IMG/VR virus record: IMGVR_UViG_3300005098_000009
Coordinates: 1 to 24,181 of that record
Source: a virus
Strand: one strand, 5' to 3'
Length of the DNA: 24,181 nt
The notes beneath the pieces were generated by a model. That model worked only from the letters and a program-made list of their open reading frames with translations. It was not told where the DNA came from and did no database searches. This document shows positions 6,579-13,965 of this stretch, piece after piece. The position numbers and the translations under genes are program-made. The first letter of the stretch is position 1, and the number at the start of each line of letters is the position of its first letter.

Positions 6579-7688
6579 CTACTTAACATTTTCTTTATTG
6601 CCCTTTCGAGCCTTTTCGAGCCTAATAAAAACGCCTTGGTCGGGAATTGCGTTAATAGCGGTTATAGCGACATGGTCAATGCAGGGCGGCTCTATCTTTT
6701 CGCCGTGAATGGTTTCAAGCCCTATTTCTTTTATCGCTACGCTAACTTTGTCCCAAATACCATTTTCTATCTTTTCAACAGTTTCAGGGTCTTCAATTTC
6801 AAATATCCCCCATAGCCAGAGGTCTGTTAACTCCAAACCCACAAGATTTCCAACTTTATAAATCGTGTAATCGATTGAAGTTTTAGGATGCGAAATCGTG
6901 ACGGGAATTTCAACGCCCAACGCAAGAGCTTTTTCAGTATTTTCTTTAAGTTTTTTTAGATATTCATAGTTAACTTCCCAATCTGAACCCTGGTATTTAT
7001 ATTTGCCTATACCGATAAGTTTGTGTTTATATCGGACACCCTTTTGACTTTGCAAAGAGATGAATTCCCCTGATATTTCAGCTTTTTTGCTCCGTAATTT
7101 TTCTCTAATTGACTGTCCAGTGAATTTTTTGCCAGCAGCCTTAAATCTTCTTCTTAATTCCTCTATTACCCAATCATCTAAGGTTAGCAGGTCTTGAACA
7201 GAATAAGGATTTTTATCTTGTGGAGGCAATTTGTCTTCTATATCTTTTACCCACTGTGGTGCATCTTTTATATCAATTATTTCAGCATAATCATCTGGAT
7301 TGCCTTCCAACTTAATGTCTTTTACGGATATATTTTTTCCCGTTTTCTTTATATAAATCATTACTAAATAGCGATGGAAATTGATTAATCCTTGAGTGCT
7401 ATCGTGTTTTATTGCCCATTTAAAATATTTTTCCCACATTGTTTTCCCACCAGGAAAGTTAGCTGAACCCCGACCTCGACCACCCTTATGCCCTTTAGGA
7501 CAAAATTCTATAAGTTCATTAGTATCTTTTTCCATATTAACCTCCTTTTTATATTTTTTGTATTGTGAATAGCATATAGCTATAATTTGTTTTATAGGTC
7601 TATCTTTATCTATTTCCTTCAATTGCTTAATACAACGGCGCATAAAGTCTTTTTCTTTTTCCCCTTTATGTGGTTTTGGTATTGGCAT
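6579..7688 (-). CDS. Prohead protease (Mu gpI-like), probably separated from its scaffold domain by a frameshift
   Basis: The 369-residue product begins MPIPKPHKGEKEKDFMRRC, a motif (MPIPKPKxGExxxDF-x-x-R-C...AIC-x-x-Q) seen at the N-terminus of many phage head-maturation proteins. Residues about 55-190 form an unassigned charged region that includes a KGGRGRG stretch. The last 170 residues look like a phage head protease: SGEFISLQ, VTISHPK, LTDLWLWGIFEI, VSVAIKEIG and DHVAITAINAIPDQGVFIRL (a conserved L-x-H-V-A block with likely catalytic His). A strong in-frame ribosome binding site (AAAAAGGAGGTTAATATG) gives a second possible start at 7535 (M52). The C-terminus RLEKARKGNKENVK lies on a 10-bp tandem duplication; without it the frame continues as RLERAIKKMLSSFEN into the scaffold. 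Confidence 0.75.
   Translation of the reverse strand: MPIPKPHKGEKEKDFMRRCIKQLKEIDKDRPIKQIIAICYSQYKKYKKEVNMEKDTNELIEFCPKGHKGGRGRGSANFPGGKTMWEKYFKWAIKHDSTQGLINFHRYLVMIYIKKTGKNISVKDIKLEGNPDDYAEIIDIKDAPQWVKDIEDKLPPQDKNPYSVQDLLTLDDWVIEELRRRFKAAGKKFTGQSIREKLRSKKAEISGEFISLQSQKGVRYKHKLIGIGKYKYQGSDWEVNYEYLKKLKENTEKALALGVEIPVTISHPKTSIDYTIYKVGNLVGLELTDLWLWGIFEIEDPETVEKIENGIWDKVSVAIKEIGLETIHGEKIEPPCIDHVAITAINAIPDQGVFIRLEKARKGNKENVK
6604..6623. repeat. Frame-shifting 10-bp tandem duplication at the protease/scaffold boundary
   Basis: The plus strand carries TTTCGAGCCT twice in direct succession (6604-6613, 6614-6623), a perfect duplication near the 3' end of the protease gene. Ten is not a multiple of three. 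With one copy removed, the protease frame reads through into the scaffold frame without a stop. Both products are then encoded as one protease-scaffold polyprotein with an internal scaffold start. Confidence 0.85.
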
Positions 7689-7689
7689 T

Positions 7690-9828
7690 TTAAGTCTTTA
7701 ACCAATTAGCGGCTTGATTAAATTCAAAGCCCGGGTCAGGCATAACGCCTCTTGGCTCGCTGGGCGTTAAGCCTTCCGCTTCCCATTTGTCTATCTCCAA
7801 AACCGTGCATCTGCAACCGTGCCCGTTGGGCGGATACCAAATTTCCCACTCAGGATGGTCAACAGGCGCTGTAAAACCGTGCATAGCAGCGTGCGAGGGC
7901 CGTGTCGCCATGTCCATTACAGCGTTGTATTGTAACCACGGGAAAATTTGCCTTACGAAATCGTCTTGTAGAGCTTCCCACTTGCCAGCATGTAAAGCGG
8001 TCTGCAAATTATTTCGCATTACAAGCTCTATGTGGTAAGGATTCGTGGGCGTTAAACCCGCTTTTACAAAAAGCTCTTGCTCGACATAGTCTTGGAACTG
8101 TTTGTAAGTCCAGCCTTCCGTTATAGCTTTTTCCACCGCCCGCTGCCACATTTTGAGTGCGTAAACTTCATCATAGTCCGCCACCGTGAAGCCGTGAAAT
8201 CGTGAAGCCTGAATTAATTGGTCAAATTGCTCTTTGGGCATGGGGATAAGAGCTTTGAACTTCTCGATCGCTCCCTCAGGTGGCAAGTCGAAAACATCTT
8301 CAATGTCTATGTCAATAGGGAAAGGTACAGTTTGAAATTTCTTCTTAACAACGCTACTTGCTTTCTTATAAGTCAAAAAACTGCCCATCAAAAAGACGGC
8401 AGCGTTTAAATCTGTCCAATAGTTTGTTATCTTGTTCTTAATGTTCTCAGGTAAGCTTTCAGGAACTTCTTTGTAGCCAGATTTTCGAGCTAACTTGACA
8501 AAGTAGTCAACAAGCGGTTTATAAGCGCTTTTCCAAGCGGTTTTTTTAGCTTGATTCGAATAAAAATTGTCAAGCTTTCTGTAAAGACTCAAAACTTCTC
8601 TACGCCCTTTACGACTTATAGCGTTTTTCTTTTCGCTGTTGTCTAAAACAACAACCGGCGCTAAATTTCGCTCCAGCTCCTGATTTTCAGGTTTTGGCAC
8701 TATATCAGCGATACCCAATTTTTCGGCAAGACTACTATAATCCACAAGAGCCTGACCAGATTGCACCAGTGTTTGCCAAGTTTTTTCGAGCAGTTCTTTT
8801 TCTTGCGAAAGTGGAGCGCCCACAATTCGGGCTTCTGGTGCGTTTTGCCCAAAATTAAGCTCTACAAGTTGATTGACTATGTAGTTATTTATCCACTCGA
8901 TAGCGTTGTCGTAAATTCCCTGAATAAAGCGCATGAAAAGGTTAGAGTGCGTTTGCGAAAGCGCATAACTCCCCTGGTCTCCGTAAATTATTTTATCGGG
9001 AATGAACAGCGCCCTCAAAATTAGCCTATCGAGGTAGTCTATATACTCTATGAACTGGTCGCCTTTAAGGTCCTGAGACAAATTAGCTATTTCCCACAGA
9101 TTAACAGCCTTTCCGTCAGGCATGATTTTTCGAGGCGCTACGATTATTGGCGAACTTTGCACAAGTTTAGCTAAATTGGCGGAAGTCAAATCGCTTTGCA
9201 CTTCTTCTGGTCCCGAAATTCGTGTTTTTATTGGCCGATAGACAACGGTGGGTGGCGTGCCTCTACGCTCATAGTGTCTATTGGCAAACAACATTATGAG
9301 TTTCTTCACACGCCAGATTTCGTGAACGGGCTCAAGTATAGATTTTCCGTAGTAGTTACCGAATCTGAAATTATATGTCCACCAGAAAGCTTTTTCGGGC
9401 GGGATATAAATTATGTTTTCGTAAGTAAAGCCGTTGAATTTCCCGTCTTCTGTTATATTGACACTTACTTTCCAGGGTTCAGCAAGAATAAACTTGTCTA
9501 TATAGATATTTTTTCCGTCTTTTTCAAAAACTTTCTCTTGCGCTGAAAAGCCAAACTCTAAGCCTGTTAATGTATTCTGTAAAAGTCGAGTCCAAAGAGG
9601 TTGAAGGGCTTCTCTTAAAAAATCAGCAACTTTTTCGCTTTCACATTCAACATCCCAATCATTTTGTATCAAGGGAAGTTTGATAACATTAAGGGCAGCG
9701 ATAATCTGAGGGTCTAAAAGCATTTCTTTTATGCTGTCAAAAGAAAGGACACCGAAAATCTGAAAATCATATAATTTGCTGATTTGCTGATTTATGAGTT
9801 GACCTGTTAGCTCATTAAAAGCCTCCAT
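7690..9828 (-). CDS. Portal protein fused to a Mu gpF-like head morphogenesis domain
   Basis: This 712-residue protein carries two head genes in one frame. The first 370 residues look like a DUF935/Mu gp29-type portal: FGVLSFDSIKEMLLDPQI, then WDVECESEKVADFL, GFSAQEKVFE, WTYNFRFGNYYGKSILEP and HYERRGTPPTVVY. Portals form the dodecameric DNA gate of the head. The last 150 residues end in the gpF/SPP1 gp7 signature RPSHAAMHGFTAP (643-655), then WYPPNGHGCRC (about 664-674), with conserved His and Cys. Between them is a linker of about 100 residues rich in Lys and Ser (NSEKKNAISRKGRRE). No ribosome binding site or tandem duplication is seen at the junction, so the fusion looks settled rather than accidental. 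Mu has these as separate genes. Confidence 0.85.
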   Translation of the reverse strand: MEAFNELTGQLINQQISKLYDFQIFGVLSFDSIKEMLLDPQIIAALNVIKLPLIQNDWDVECESEKVADFLREALQPLWTRLLQNTLTGLEFGFSAQEKVFEKDGKNIYIDKFILAEPWKVSVNITEDGKFNGFTYENIIYIPPEKAFWWTYNFRFGNYYGKSILEPVHEIWRVKKLIMLFANRHYERRGTPPTVVYRPIKTRISGPEEVQSDLTSANLAKLVQSSPIIVAPRKIMPDGKAVNLWEIANLSQDLKGDQFIEYIDYLDRLILRALFIPDKIIYGDQGSYALSQTHSNLFMRFIQGIYDNAIEWINNYIVNQLVELNFGQNAPEARIVGAPLSQEKELLEKTWQTLVQSGQALVDYSSLAEKLGIADIVPKPENQELERNLAPVVVLDNSEKKNAISRKGRREVLSLYRKLDNFYSNQAKKTAWKSAYKPLVDYFVKLARKSGYKEVPESLPENIKNKITNYWTDLNAAVFLMGSFLTYKKASSVVKKKFQTVPFPIDIDIEDVFDLPPEGAIEKFKALIPMPKEQFDQLIQASRFHGFTVADYDEVYALKMWQRAVEKAITEGWTYKQFQDYVEQELFVKAGLTPTNPYHIELVMRNNLQTALHAGKWEALQDDFVRQIFPWLQYNAVMDMATRPSHAAMHGFTAPVDHPEWEIWYPPNGHGCRCTVLEIDKWEAEGLTPSEPRGVMPDPGFEFNQAANWLKT

Positions 9829-9840
9829 GTTTTAATTTAC

Positions 9841-11064
9841 TTAAAAGTAGCGCTTGCCTAAAGTAGTTATATAACTTTCTTCAAATGTGTCAAGGGGAAA
9901 ATTAGTTATAGCATATCTTATAGCGTCCATAGCGTGGTCGTTAAGCTTTACTGGCTCGTCAAGCACTTTCCCGTTTTTGTCAACTTTATAAGAATAAAAC
10001 TTGATTTCTTTTATAATGTTGGTGCTTTCTTTGTCTATGTAAAGCTTAAATCTTTTGACAAAGTCTATACCGTCACGAACCGATATTTTTCTTGCTGGGT
10101 GGATGTCGAAACCCGCTCTATATATTTCCTCTATCCTTTGCGGTTCGGCGCTATCGGCAAATATCGTCCCCTTAATATTTTTCGTCTTCATCAACTCTAT
10201 CAAGTCCGCATTGGTCAAGTTAGTTTGATAAATAAGCTCTTTAATGTAAAATTTCTGGTCCCTAACTTTTATCTCCACAAGTGCGGTGGGGTTGTTGTAG
10301 CCAAAGTCTAAGCCGTAAATATACTCATCTGCGGGAATGTCATCATAGTTATCTATAACCGTCCAGTTGTCATAGATAATATTTTGCAGTTTCACGAATT
10401 CCCCGAGAGCTAAAATTCTGTAAAGGCGCTCATTCTCATATTTTAAACTTTCAAGATGCCTTTTATATTCAGCCGATAAGAAGGGGTTGTCTTTATAAGA
10501 GGAGCGAATAACTTCAACATCGCCTTTGCCTTTTATATTGCCTTGACCGTCTATCTCGACAAGATTTTCCGTTATCCAGCATTCGACAGGGTTCATAGCT
10601 AAAAACATTCTGTTGGGTTCATCGGGCTTTGTAGGAGCGGAAAGTCGTGTTTTAAGAATAACATAGTCTTCATAAGAGAATTCATTAGCTTCCTCCATGA
10701 AAATATAATTGAACTCGGTAGATTTAATTTTTTCAGGATTGTCTATTGCTCTAAAATAGACAACATTGTTTTTGAATCTTATATCGAGTTCGCTTCTATT
10801 GAATTTACAAAACCTACGGAAATCTGTGCGCTCTAATAAATCCAAAAACATTTCCCAGCAAGAAATCTTTAGAGCAGGTCGAGTTTTCCGTGTTATCAAA
10901 ATTTTTTTGTTGTTTTGATTGACAAAGTAAACCAAGAGCAATTGTAAAATAGCAAAAGATTTACCGCTGCGAGCGCCTCCTATATTTAGAACAACAGGTT
11001 TAGTGGCTTGTAAATTAGCATAAAAAATACGGGTGGCTTTAATTTTCACGGTTTTAGGTCTCAT
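9841..11064 (-). CDS. terL: Terminase large subunit
   Basis: The 407-residue protein is a two-domain packaging motor of the Terminase_3/PBSX type. The ATPase domain has a Walker A motif GGARSGKS at 29-36 and a Walker B region YIFMEEANE at 120-128, with the catalytic Glu after the acidic pair. The coupling region LAMNPV lies at about 155-160. The nuclease domain has an RNase H-like set of acids: GLDFGYNNPT (D253), FADSAEPQRI (D304) and NDHAMDAIRY (D376, D380). It pumps DNA into the prohead through the portal and cuts it. The start ATG overlaps the stop of the glycosyltransferase-like gene, so the two are coupled. The length is normal and no motif is missing. Confidence 0.95.
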   Translation of the reverse strand: MRPKTVKIKATRIFYANLQATKPVVLNIGGARSGKSFAILQLLLVYFVNQNNKKILITRKTRPALKISCWEMFLDLLERTDFRRFCKFNRSELDIRFKNNVVYFRAIDNPEKIKSTEFNYIFMEEANEFSYEDYVILKTRLSAPTKPDEPNRMFLAMNPVECWITENLVEIDGQGNIKGKGDVEVIRSSYKDNPFLSAEYKRHLESLKYENERLYRILALGEFVKLQNIIYDNWTVIDNYDDIPADEYIYGLDFGYNNPTALVEIKVRDQKFYIKELIYQTNLTNADLIELMKTKNIKGTIFADSAEPQRIEEIYRAGFDIHPARKISVRDGIDFVKRFKLYIDKESTNIIKEIKFYSYKVDKNGKVLDEPVKLNDHAMDAIRYAITNFPLDTFEESYITTLGKRYF

Positions 11065-12017
11065 CAGGCAAAGTAAGGCGATAAATGTTTTTCGACTTGT
11101 TTATCTAAAATTCGGAAATCTTCAACAGCTTTTTCTCGCCAGCGTCTTTGTTTTTCCCACAACTCAAAATAATTACTTGTTTTGACTTTTCTAATTAAAT
11201 CCTCTTTATCAGTTACGATAAAATCAGCAATATCTAAACCATAACGATTAAAAGTATTAAGACAATTGACATCGAAAAATTGCACAACTTCATAGGAAAG
11301 TTGCTCATAAAAGCGGTTAGCTGGAAAATTATAGTTTTTATGTGTTATCGTGTCCTCTATATAAAGTCCGTATCTAAAATATTTTAGAGGGCAAGAAATC
11401 TTGCCTAAATTTTTTATTGTGTCTATGTATTTTGCTTTACCCAAAAGATTTTTGAATCTATCGAGCGCTCTTAAACTACAACTTATAATAGCGCATTCGT
11501 TGTCTTTTAAATATTTCAAAAAATACTTTTTTCTGTTTTCTCTAAAGCTACCATAATAAATCAAATCATATTTTTTTACATTTCTAAAACTTACTTGGAA
11601 ATCAAAAAAGCTTAAACAATTAACATTTAAAGTCAGCCTATTTTTGTAGTTGAATTTATTAACATCCCGTTCAAAATTAGTTATTAGCAAATCGTAAGGT
11701 CGTTCCGTAAAAATTTTTCTTAAATCAGAATTCTCAGGAACATTGTATTCATTGAAAAACCTAATTATTTTCACATCTGGGTTTTTTCTCAAAATTTCTC
11801 TTATGAACTCAACTTTAGCTTTTATGTTGTCCAGATAGCGGAAACTATACGGTATTAAGATACTATTAATAGTCTTATCAACAAAATAAGTTAGTTCCTC
11901 AACACTATTTACATCAATTAGTCCAAACTTATCACGCAAATATCTAACAAAATACATATATGCGCAATTGTTCTTAGGATTGCGCAAGTGCAAAATTATA
12001 TTCAATTTCCGAAACAT
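11064..12017 (-). CDS. Glycosyltransferase-like protein between ParB-like and terL
   Basis: The 317-residue protein resembles the GT-B glycosyltransferases of surface-polysaccharide and CgeB-like type, without a match I can name. The N-terminal half alternates strands and helices (KIIRFFNEYNVPENSDLR, RPYDLLITNFERDVN). The second half has YDLIYYGSFRENRKKYF (150-166), then ISCPLKYFRYGLYIEDT and PANRFYEQLSYEVVQFFDV (232-250). The last is the N-R-x-(F/Y)-E-x-L-x-x-G-x-V block near the donor site of many such enzymes. It overlaps the ParB-like gene by 16 bases and terL by one or two, so it belongs to the packaging operon. Substrate is unknown: phage DNA, a virion protein and host surface sugar are all possible. 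Confidence 0.55.
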   Translation of the reverse strand: MFRKLNIILHLRNPKNNCAYMYFVRYLRDKFGLIDVNSVEELTYFVDKTINSILIPYSFRYLDNIKAKVEFIREILRKNPDVKIIRFFNEYNVPENSDLRKIFTERPYDLLITNFERDVNKFNYKNRLTLNVNCLSFFDFQVSFRNVKKYDLIYYGSFRENRKKYFLKYLKDNECAIISCSLRALDRFKNLLGKAKYIDTIKNLGKISCPLKYFRYGLYIEDTITHKNYNFPANRFYEQLSYEVVQFFDVNCLNTFNRYGLDIADFIVTDKEDLIRKVKTSNYFELWEKQRRWREKAVEDFRILDKQVEKHLSPYFA

Positions 12018-12595
12018 TTTATAAAATCTTCATACCTTACTGACCTTTTGCTAATTTTCAAAAGCTCCATAACATGCTCTAATTGTTCTTCATTGGTGCA
12101 CTTGATAATAACATTAAACTTTCTCATTGTTTTATCTTCATCAAAAAATTTCACATCATCATAAGTCATAATTTTAGCTACCTCGTTCAAAGAGAAACCA
12201 ACATTCAAGAGCATGTCTTCACTAAAATTTGCAAGCAATTCCCAGTCCCATTCACCTGTATTCTTATTCAAGCGTAGATTCAGCTCTTGCTCTTTTTCTA
12301 TATCCTGTATGCAAACATAAACAGCGGGAATTTTTTTAATACCCAAAGCTTTCGCTACTTCAACCCTGAAATTTCCACCTATGACAATGTTTTCTCTACC
12401 TGGAGCGCAATTTACAATTATAGGGTCAACAAATCCGAATTTCTGAATAGACTTTTTAAGTTGCTCAAACTGTTCTTTAGAGGCTTTACGAGGATTGTAT
12501 TCAGGAGCCTTCAATTCACTTATATCGACCCAAACAATTTTCAGTCCGCTTTTTTTATTAGTGTCCAAATTGTCAATTTTCTTGCTTTTCGCCAT
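12002..12595 (-). CDS. ParB/sulfiredoxin-fold protein in the terminase operon
   Basis: The product is 197 residues from the chosen ATG. It has the ParB N-terminal domain: ISELKAPEYNPRKASKEQFE, then LKKSIQKFGFVDPIIVN and IVIGGNFRVEVAKALGIKKI (about 72-91), the G-G-x-x-R-x-x-A-x-x-x-L-G form common in phage ParB-like proteins. The C-terminal part (EQELNLRLNKNTGEWDWELL, then VGFSLNEVAKIM) matches versions found next to terminase and DNA methylase genes. The fold supports CTPase, nuclease or kinase activities in different families, and I cannot choose among them. A GTG at 12604 precedes it but lies inside the GGGGGUG ribosome binding site, so ATG at 12595 is used. It overlaps terS by 23 bases. 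Confidence 0.75.
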   Translation of the reverse strand: MAKSKKIDNLDTNKKSGLKIVWVDISELKAPEYNPRKASKEQFEQLKKSIQKFGFVDPIIVNCAPGRENIVIGGNFRVEVAKALGIKKIPAVYVCIQDIEKEQELNLRLNKNTGEWDWELLANFSEDMLLNVGFSLNEVAKIMTYDDVKFFDEDKTMRKFNVIIKCTNEEQLEHVMELLKISKRSVRYEDFIKCFGN

Positions 12596-12950
12596 TTTTA
12601 TCACCCCCTTCTGCGGGTTCTATAACAATTCTGGGGACATCGATTTGACCACTTATTTCAACTTTATTAGGATTTCGCCAACCTCTAACTGCCCCTTTGT
12701 TGCATAAGAAAAATATTATAGCCCCTAAGTTCTTTTGTTTTACTAACTCTAAAAGCTTATTTTCCGCAAAATCAATTATAGCCTCCATAGTTTCTTCAAT
12801 AGCTTTAGCAAATTTCTTATCTTTTTTCAGCCAGTTATAATAAGTCTGCCTTGAAATACCTACTTCTTTACAAGTTAAAGCTATATTACCTCCCGTCTCC
12901 CAAAACAACTCCAAAAACAATTCTTTTTTTTTAGCGTTTTTCCCCTTCAT
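12573..12950 (-). CDS. terS: Terminase small subunit, HTH type
   Basis: The 125-residue protein opens with a helix-turn-helix region (GGNIALTCKEVGISRQTYYNWLKKDKKF split around 20-47), then an oligomerisation helix (EETMEAIIDFAENKLLELV). After this comes FFLCNKGAVRGWRNPNKVEI, close to the phBC6A51/DUF1804-like small terminase pattern (AI-x-F-x-L-K-x-x-x-x-x-R-G-W-x-x). It recognises phage DNA and loads TerL. It is the first gene of the leftward late operon. A consensus promoter ends about 24 bases upstream and no ribosome binding site is visible, so the mRNA has a very short leader and may be translated as nearly leaderless. Confidence 0.85.
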   Translation of the reverse strand: MKGKNAKKKELFLELFWETGGNIALTCKEVGISRQTYYNWLKKDKKFAKAIEETMEAIIDFAENKLLELVKQKNLGAIIFFLCNKGAVRGWRNPNKVEISGQIDVPRIVIEPAEGGDKNGEKQEN

Positions 12951-12965
12951 ATTTGATTTTTAATC

Positions 12966-12994
12966 TTGACAAAATTATATATTTTTTCTATAAT
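12966..12994 (+). promoter_or_regulatory. Rightward consensus promoter for the T9SS-type cargo gene
   Basis: On the plus strand TTGACA (12966-12971) is followed after exactly 17 bases by TATAAT (12989-12994), a perfect consensus promoter. The predicted start is near 13001, about 24 bases before the ATG at 13025. Its boxes mirror those of the leftward promoter, forming a near palindrome from 12966 to 13001. Confidence 0.85.
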
Positions 12995-13001
12995 TTGTCA
13001 A
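12974..13001 (-). promoter_or_regulatory. Leftward consensus promoter for the packaging/structural operon
   Basis: On the minus strand TTGACA (12996-13001) is followed after 16 bases by TATAAT (12974-12979), both perfect sigma70 consensus boxes. The predicted start site is near 12967, about 17 bases before the terS ATG. It is interlocked with the opposite rightward promoter, sharing its spacer. Confidence 0.8.
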
Positions 13002-13024
13002 TAGAGTAAAATATATAATCTGCA

Positions 13025-13729
13025 ATGATTAGACTGTTAATAAGCTTACTTTGCTTGTTAAATTTTACCTTTGCGCAAGGTTACAATTTTCTTTTCGTCT
13101 TTTTCCAAAAAGGCTATGGTGATACCGCATTCGTTGACACAAATATTTATTGTGACTCTTGCTATTCTTCTTTTAATAAAAACTTGTGCACTCTTGCCGT
13201 TAGAGCCTCTTTAATTCCAGATACAAGTGATACAGACCGATATTGGCATGAATATTTTATCAAATTTTGGGTTTTCGATAGTTCTCTTGGGACAGCAGAT
13301 ACTTACTACATAAACGACACTTGTCTTTGCTACCGTTCTTATAGCGGAATCCCTTATTGTTATTTTTTCCCGGTAGCGCCCTGCTGGAGTCCTGTGTGTA
13401 GTTTGGTTTGGGGTTATCATTTCTGGTATATACCCATAAGCTATTTGCCTCACTTTAGCTACATCAACGATGGTGATTCGGTTTGTTTCAGATTCCAAGC
13501 GGGGCGGTTCGATAGCTACAATCATTGCTATCGCTACAACAGTAGCTTACCTATACAGTATTTCAGGATAATACTTGTAGATACGACATTGCTAAAAGTT
13601 AAAGAAAACATTAAGCCTAAACGGAAATTTCCGAAAGGTTTGTTTGATTTAAGTGGTCGCAAGGTAGAAAAGCCAATTAGAAGCGGAATCTATATAAAAG
13701 ATGGGAAAAAGATAATTATAATAAAATAA
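13025..13729 (+). CDS. Secreted protein with T9SS-type C-terminal sorting domain (lysogenic cargo gene)
   Basis: This is the only plus-strand gene in the middle of the phage. The 234-residue product starts with a clear signal peptide (MIRLLISLLCLLNFTFA, cleavage before QGYN). The mature body is aromatic-rich and cysteine-rich (about a dozen Cys, including DTNIYCDSCYSS and PCWSPVCSLVW), suggesting disulfides. The end, LFDLSGRKVEKPIRSGIYI followed by KDGKKIIIIK, is the classic pattern of type IX secretion type A sorting domains (Y/F-D-x-x-G-R-x-V, then G-I-Y, then basic-hydrophobic end). That system exists in FCB-group bacteria. The gene has its own consensus promoter and no visible ribosome binding site, and it converges on the neighbouring minus-strand gene with a 5-base gap. 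It is best read as a host-changing (moron) gene; the molecular role is unknown. Confidence 0.75.
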   Translation: MIRLLISLLCLLNFTFAQGYNFLFVFFQKGYGDTAFVDTNIYCDSCYSSFNKNLCTLAVRASLIPDTSDTDRYWHEYFIKFWVFDSSLGTADTYYINDTCLCYRSYSGIPYCYFFPVAPCWSPVCSLVWGYHFWYIPISYLPHFSYINDGDSVCFRFQAGRFDSYNHCYRYNSSLPIQYFRIILVDTTLLKVKENIKPKRKFPKGLFDLSGRKVEKPIRSGIYIKDGKKIIIIK

Positions 13730-13734
13730 CGAAA

Positions 13735-13965
13735 TCATTCTGAATCTGAGCCTTCAGCAATTTTCACTTTCGCCTCTATAACTTCGCCTTTGTCAAAAAC
13801 CAACGCATTGTAGCCGTTTTTGTGCAAAAATACATATAAGGCATTCAGAAGGTCGTCAATTTCAGGTATCGTGAATTTTTTACCCTTTGAGTCGAAATAA
13901 GCCCAAAGAAAACCTTTGACTGTAAGCTCTAATTCCTCATCATCTCTAATCATTTGCTTGTCCAT
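13735..13965 (-). CDS. Small acidic protein of unknown function
   Basis: The 76-residue protein is acidic, with a helix at about 8-24 and 33-52 (IPEIDDLLNALYVFLHKNGY) and a C-terminal strand rich in Val/Lys (VIEAKVKIAEG). I recognise no family. The start ATG lies within the last codons of the upstream gene (overlap 16 bases), so it is probably translated by coupling. Its stop is five bases from the stop of the plus-strand cargo gene. No terminator hairpin is evident between the two converging genes. Confidence 0.6.
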   Translation of the reverse strand: MDKQMIRDDEELELTVKGFLWAYFDSKGKKFTIPEIDDLLNALYVFLHKNGYNALVFDKGEVIEAKVKIAEGSDSE

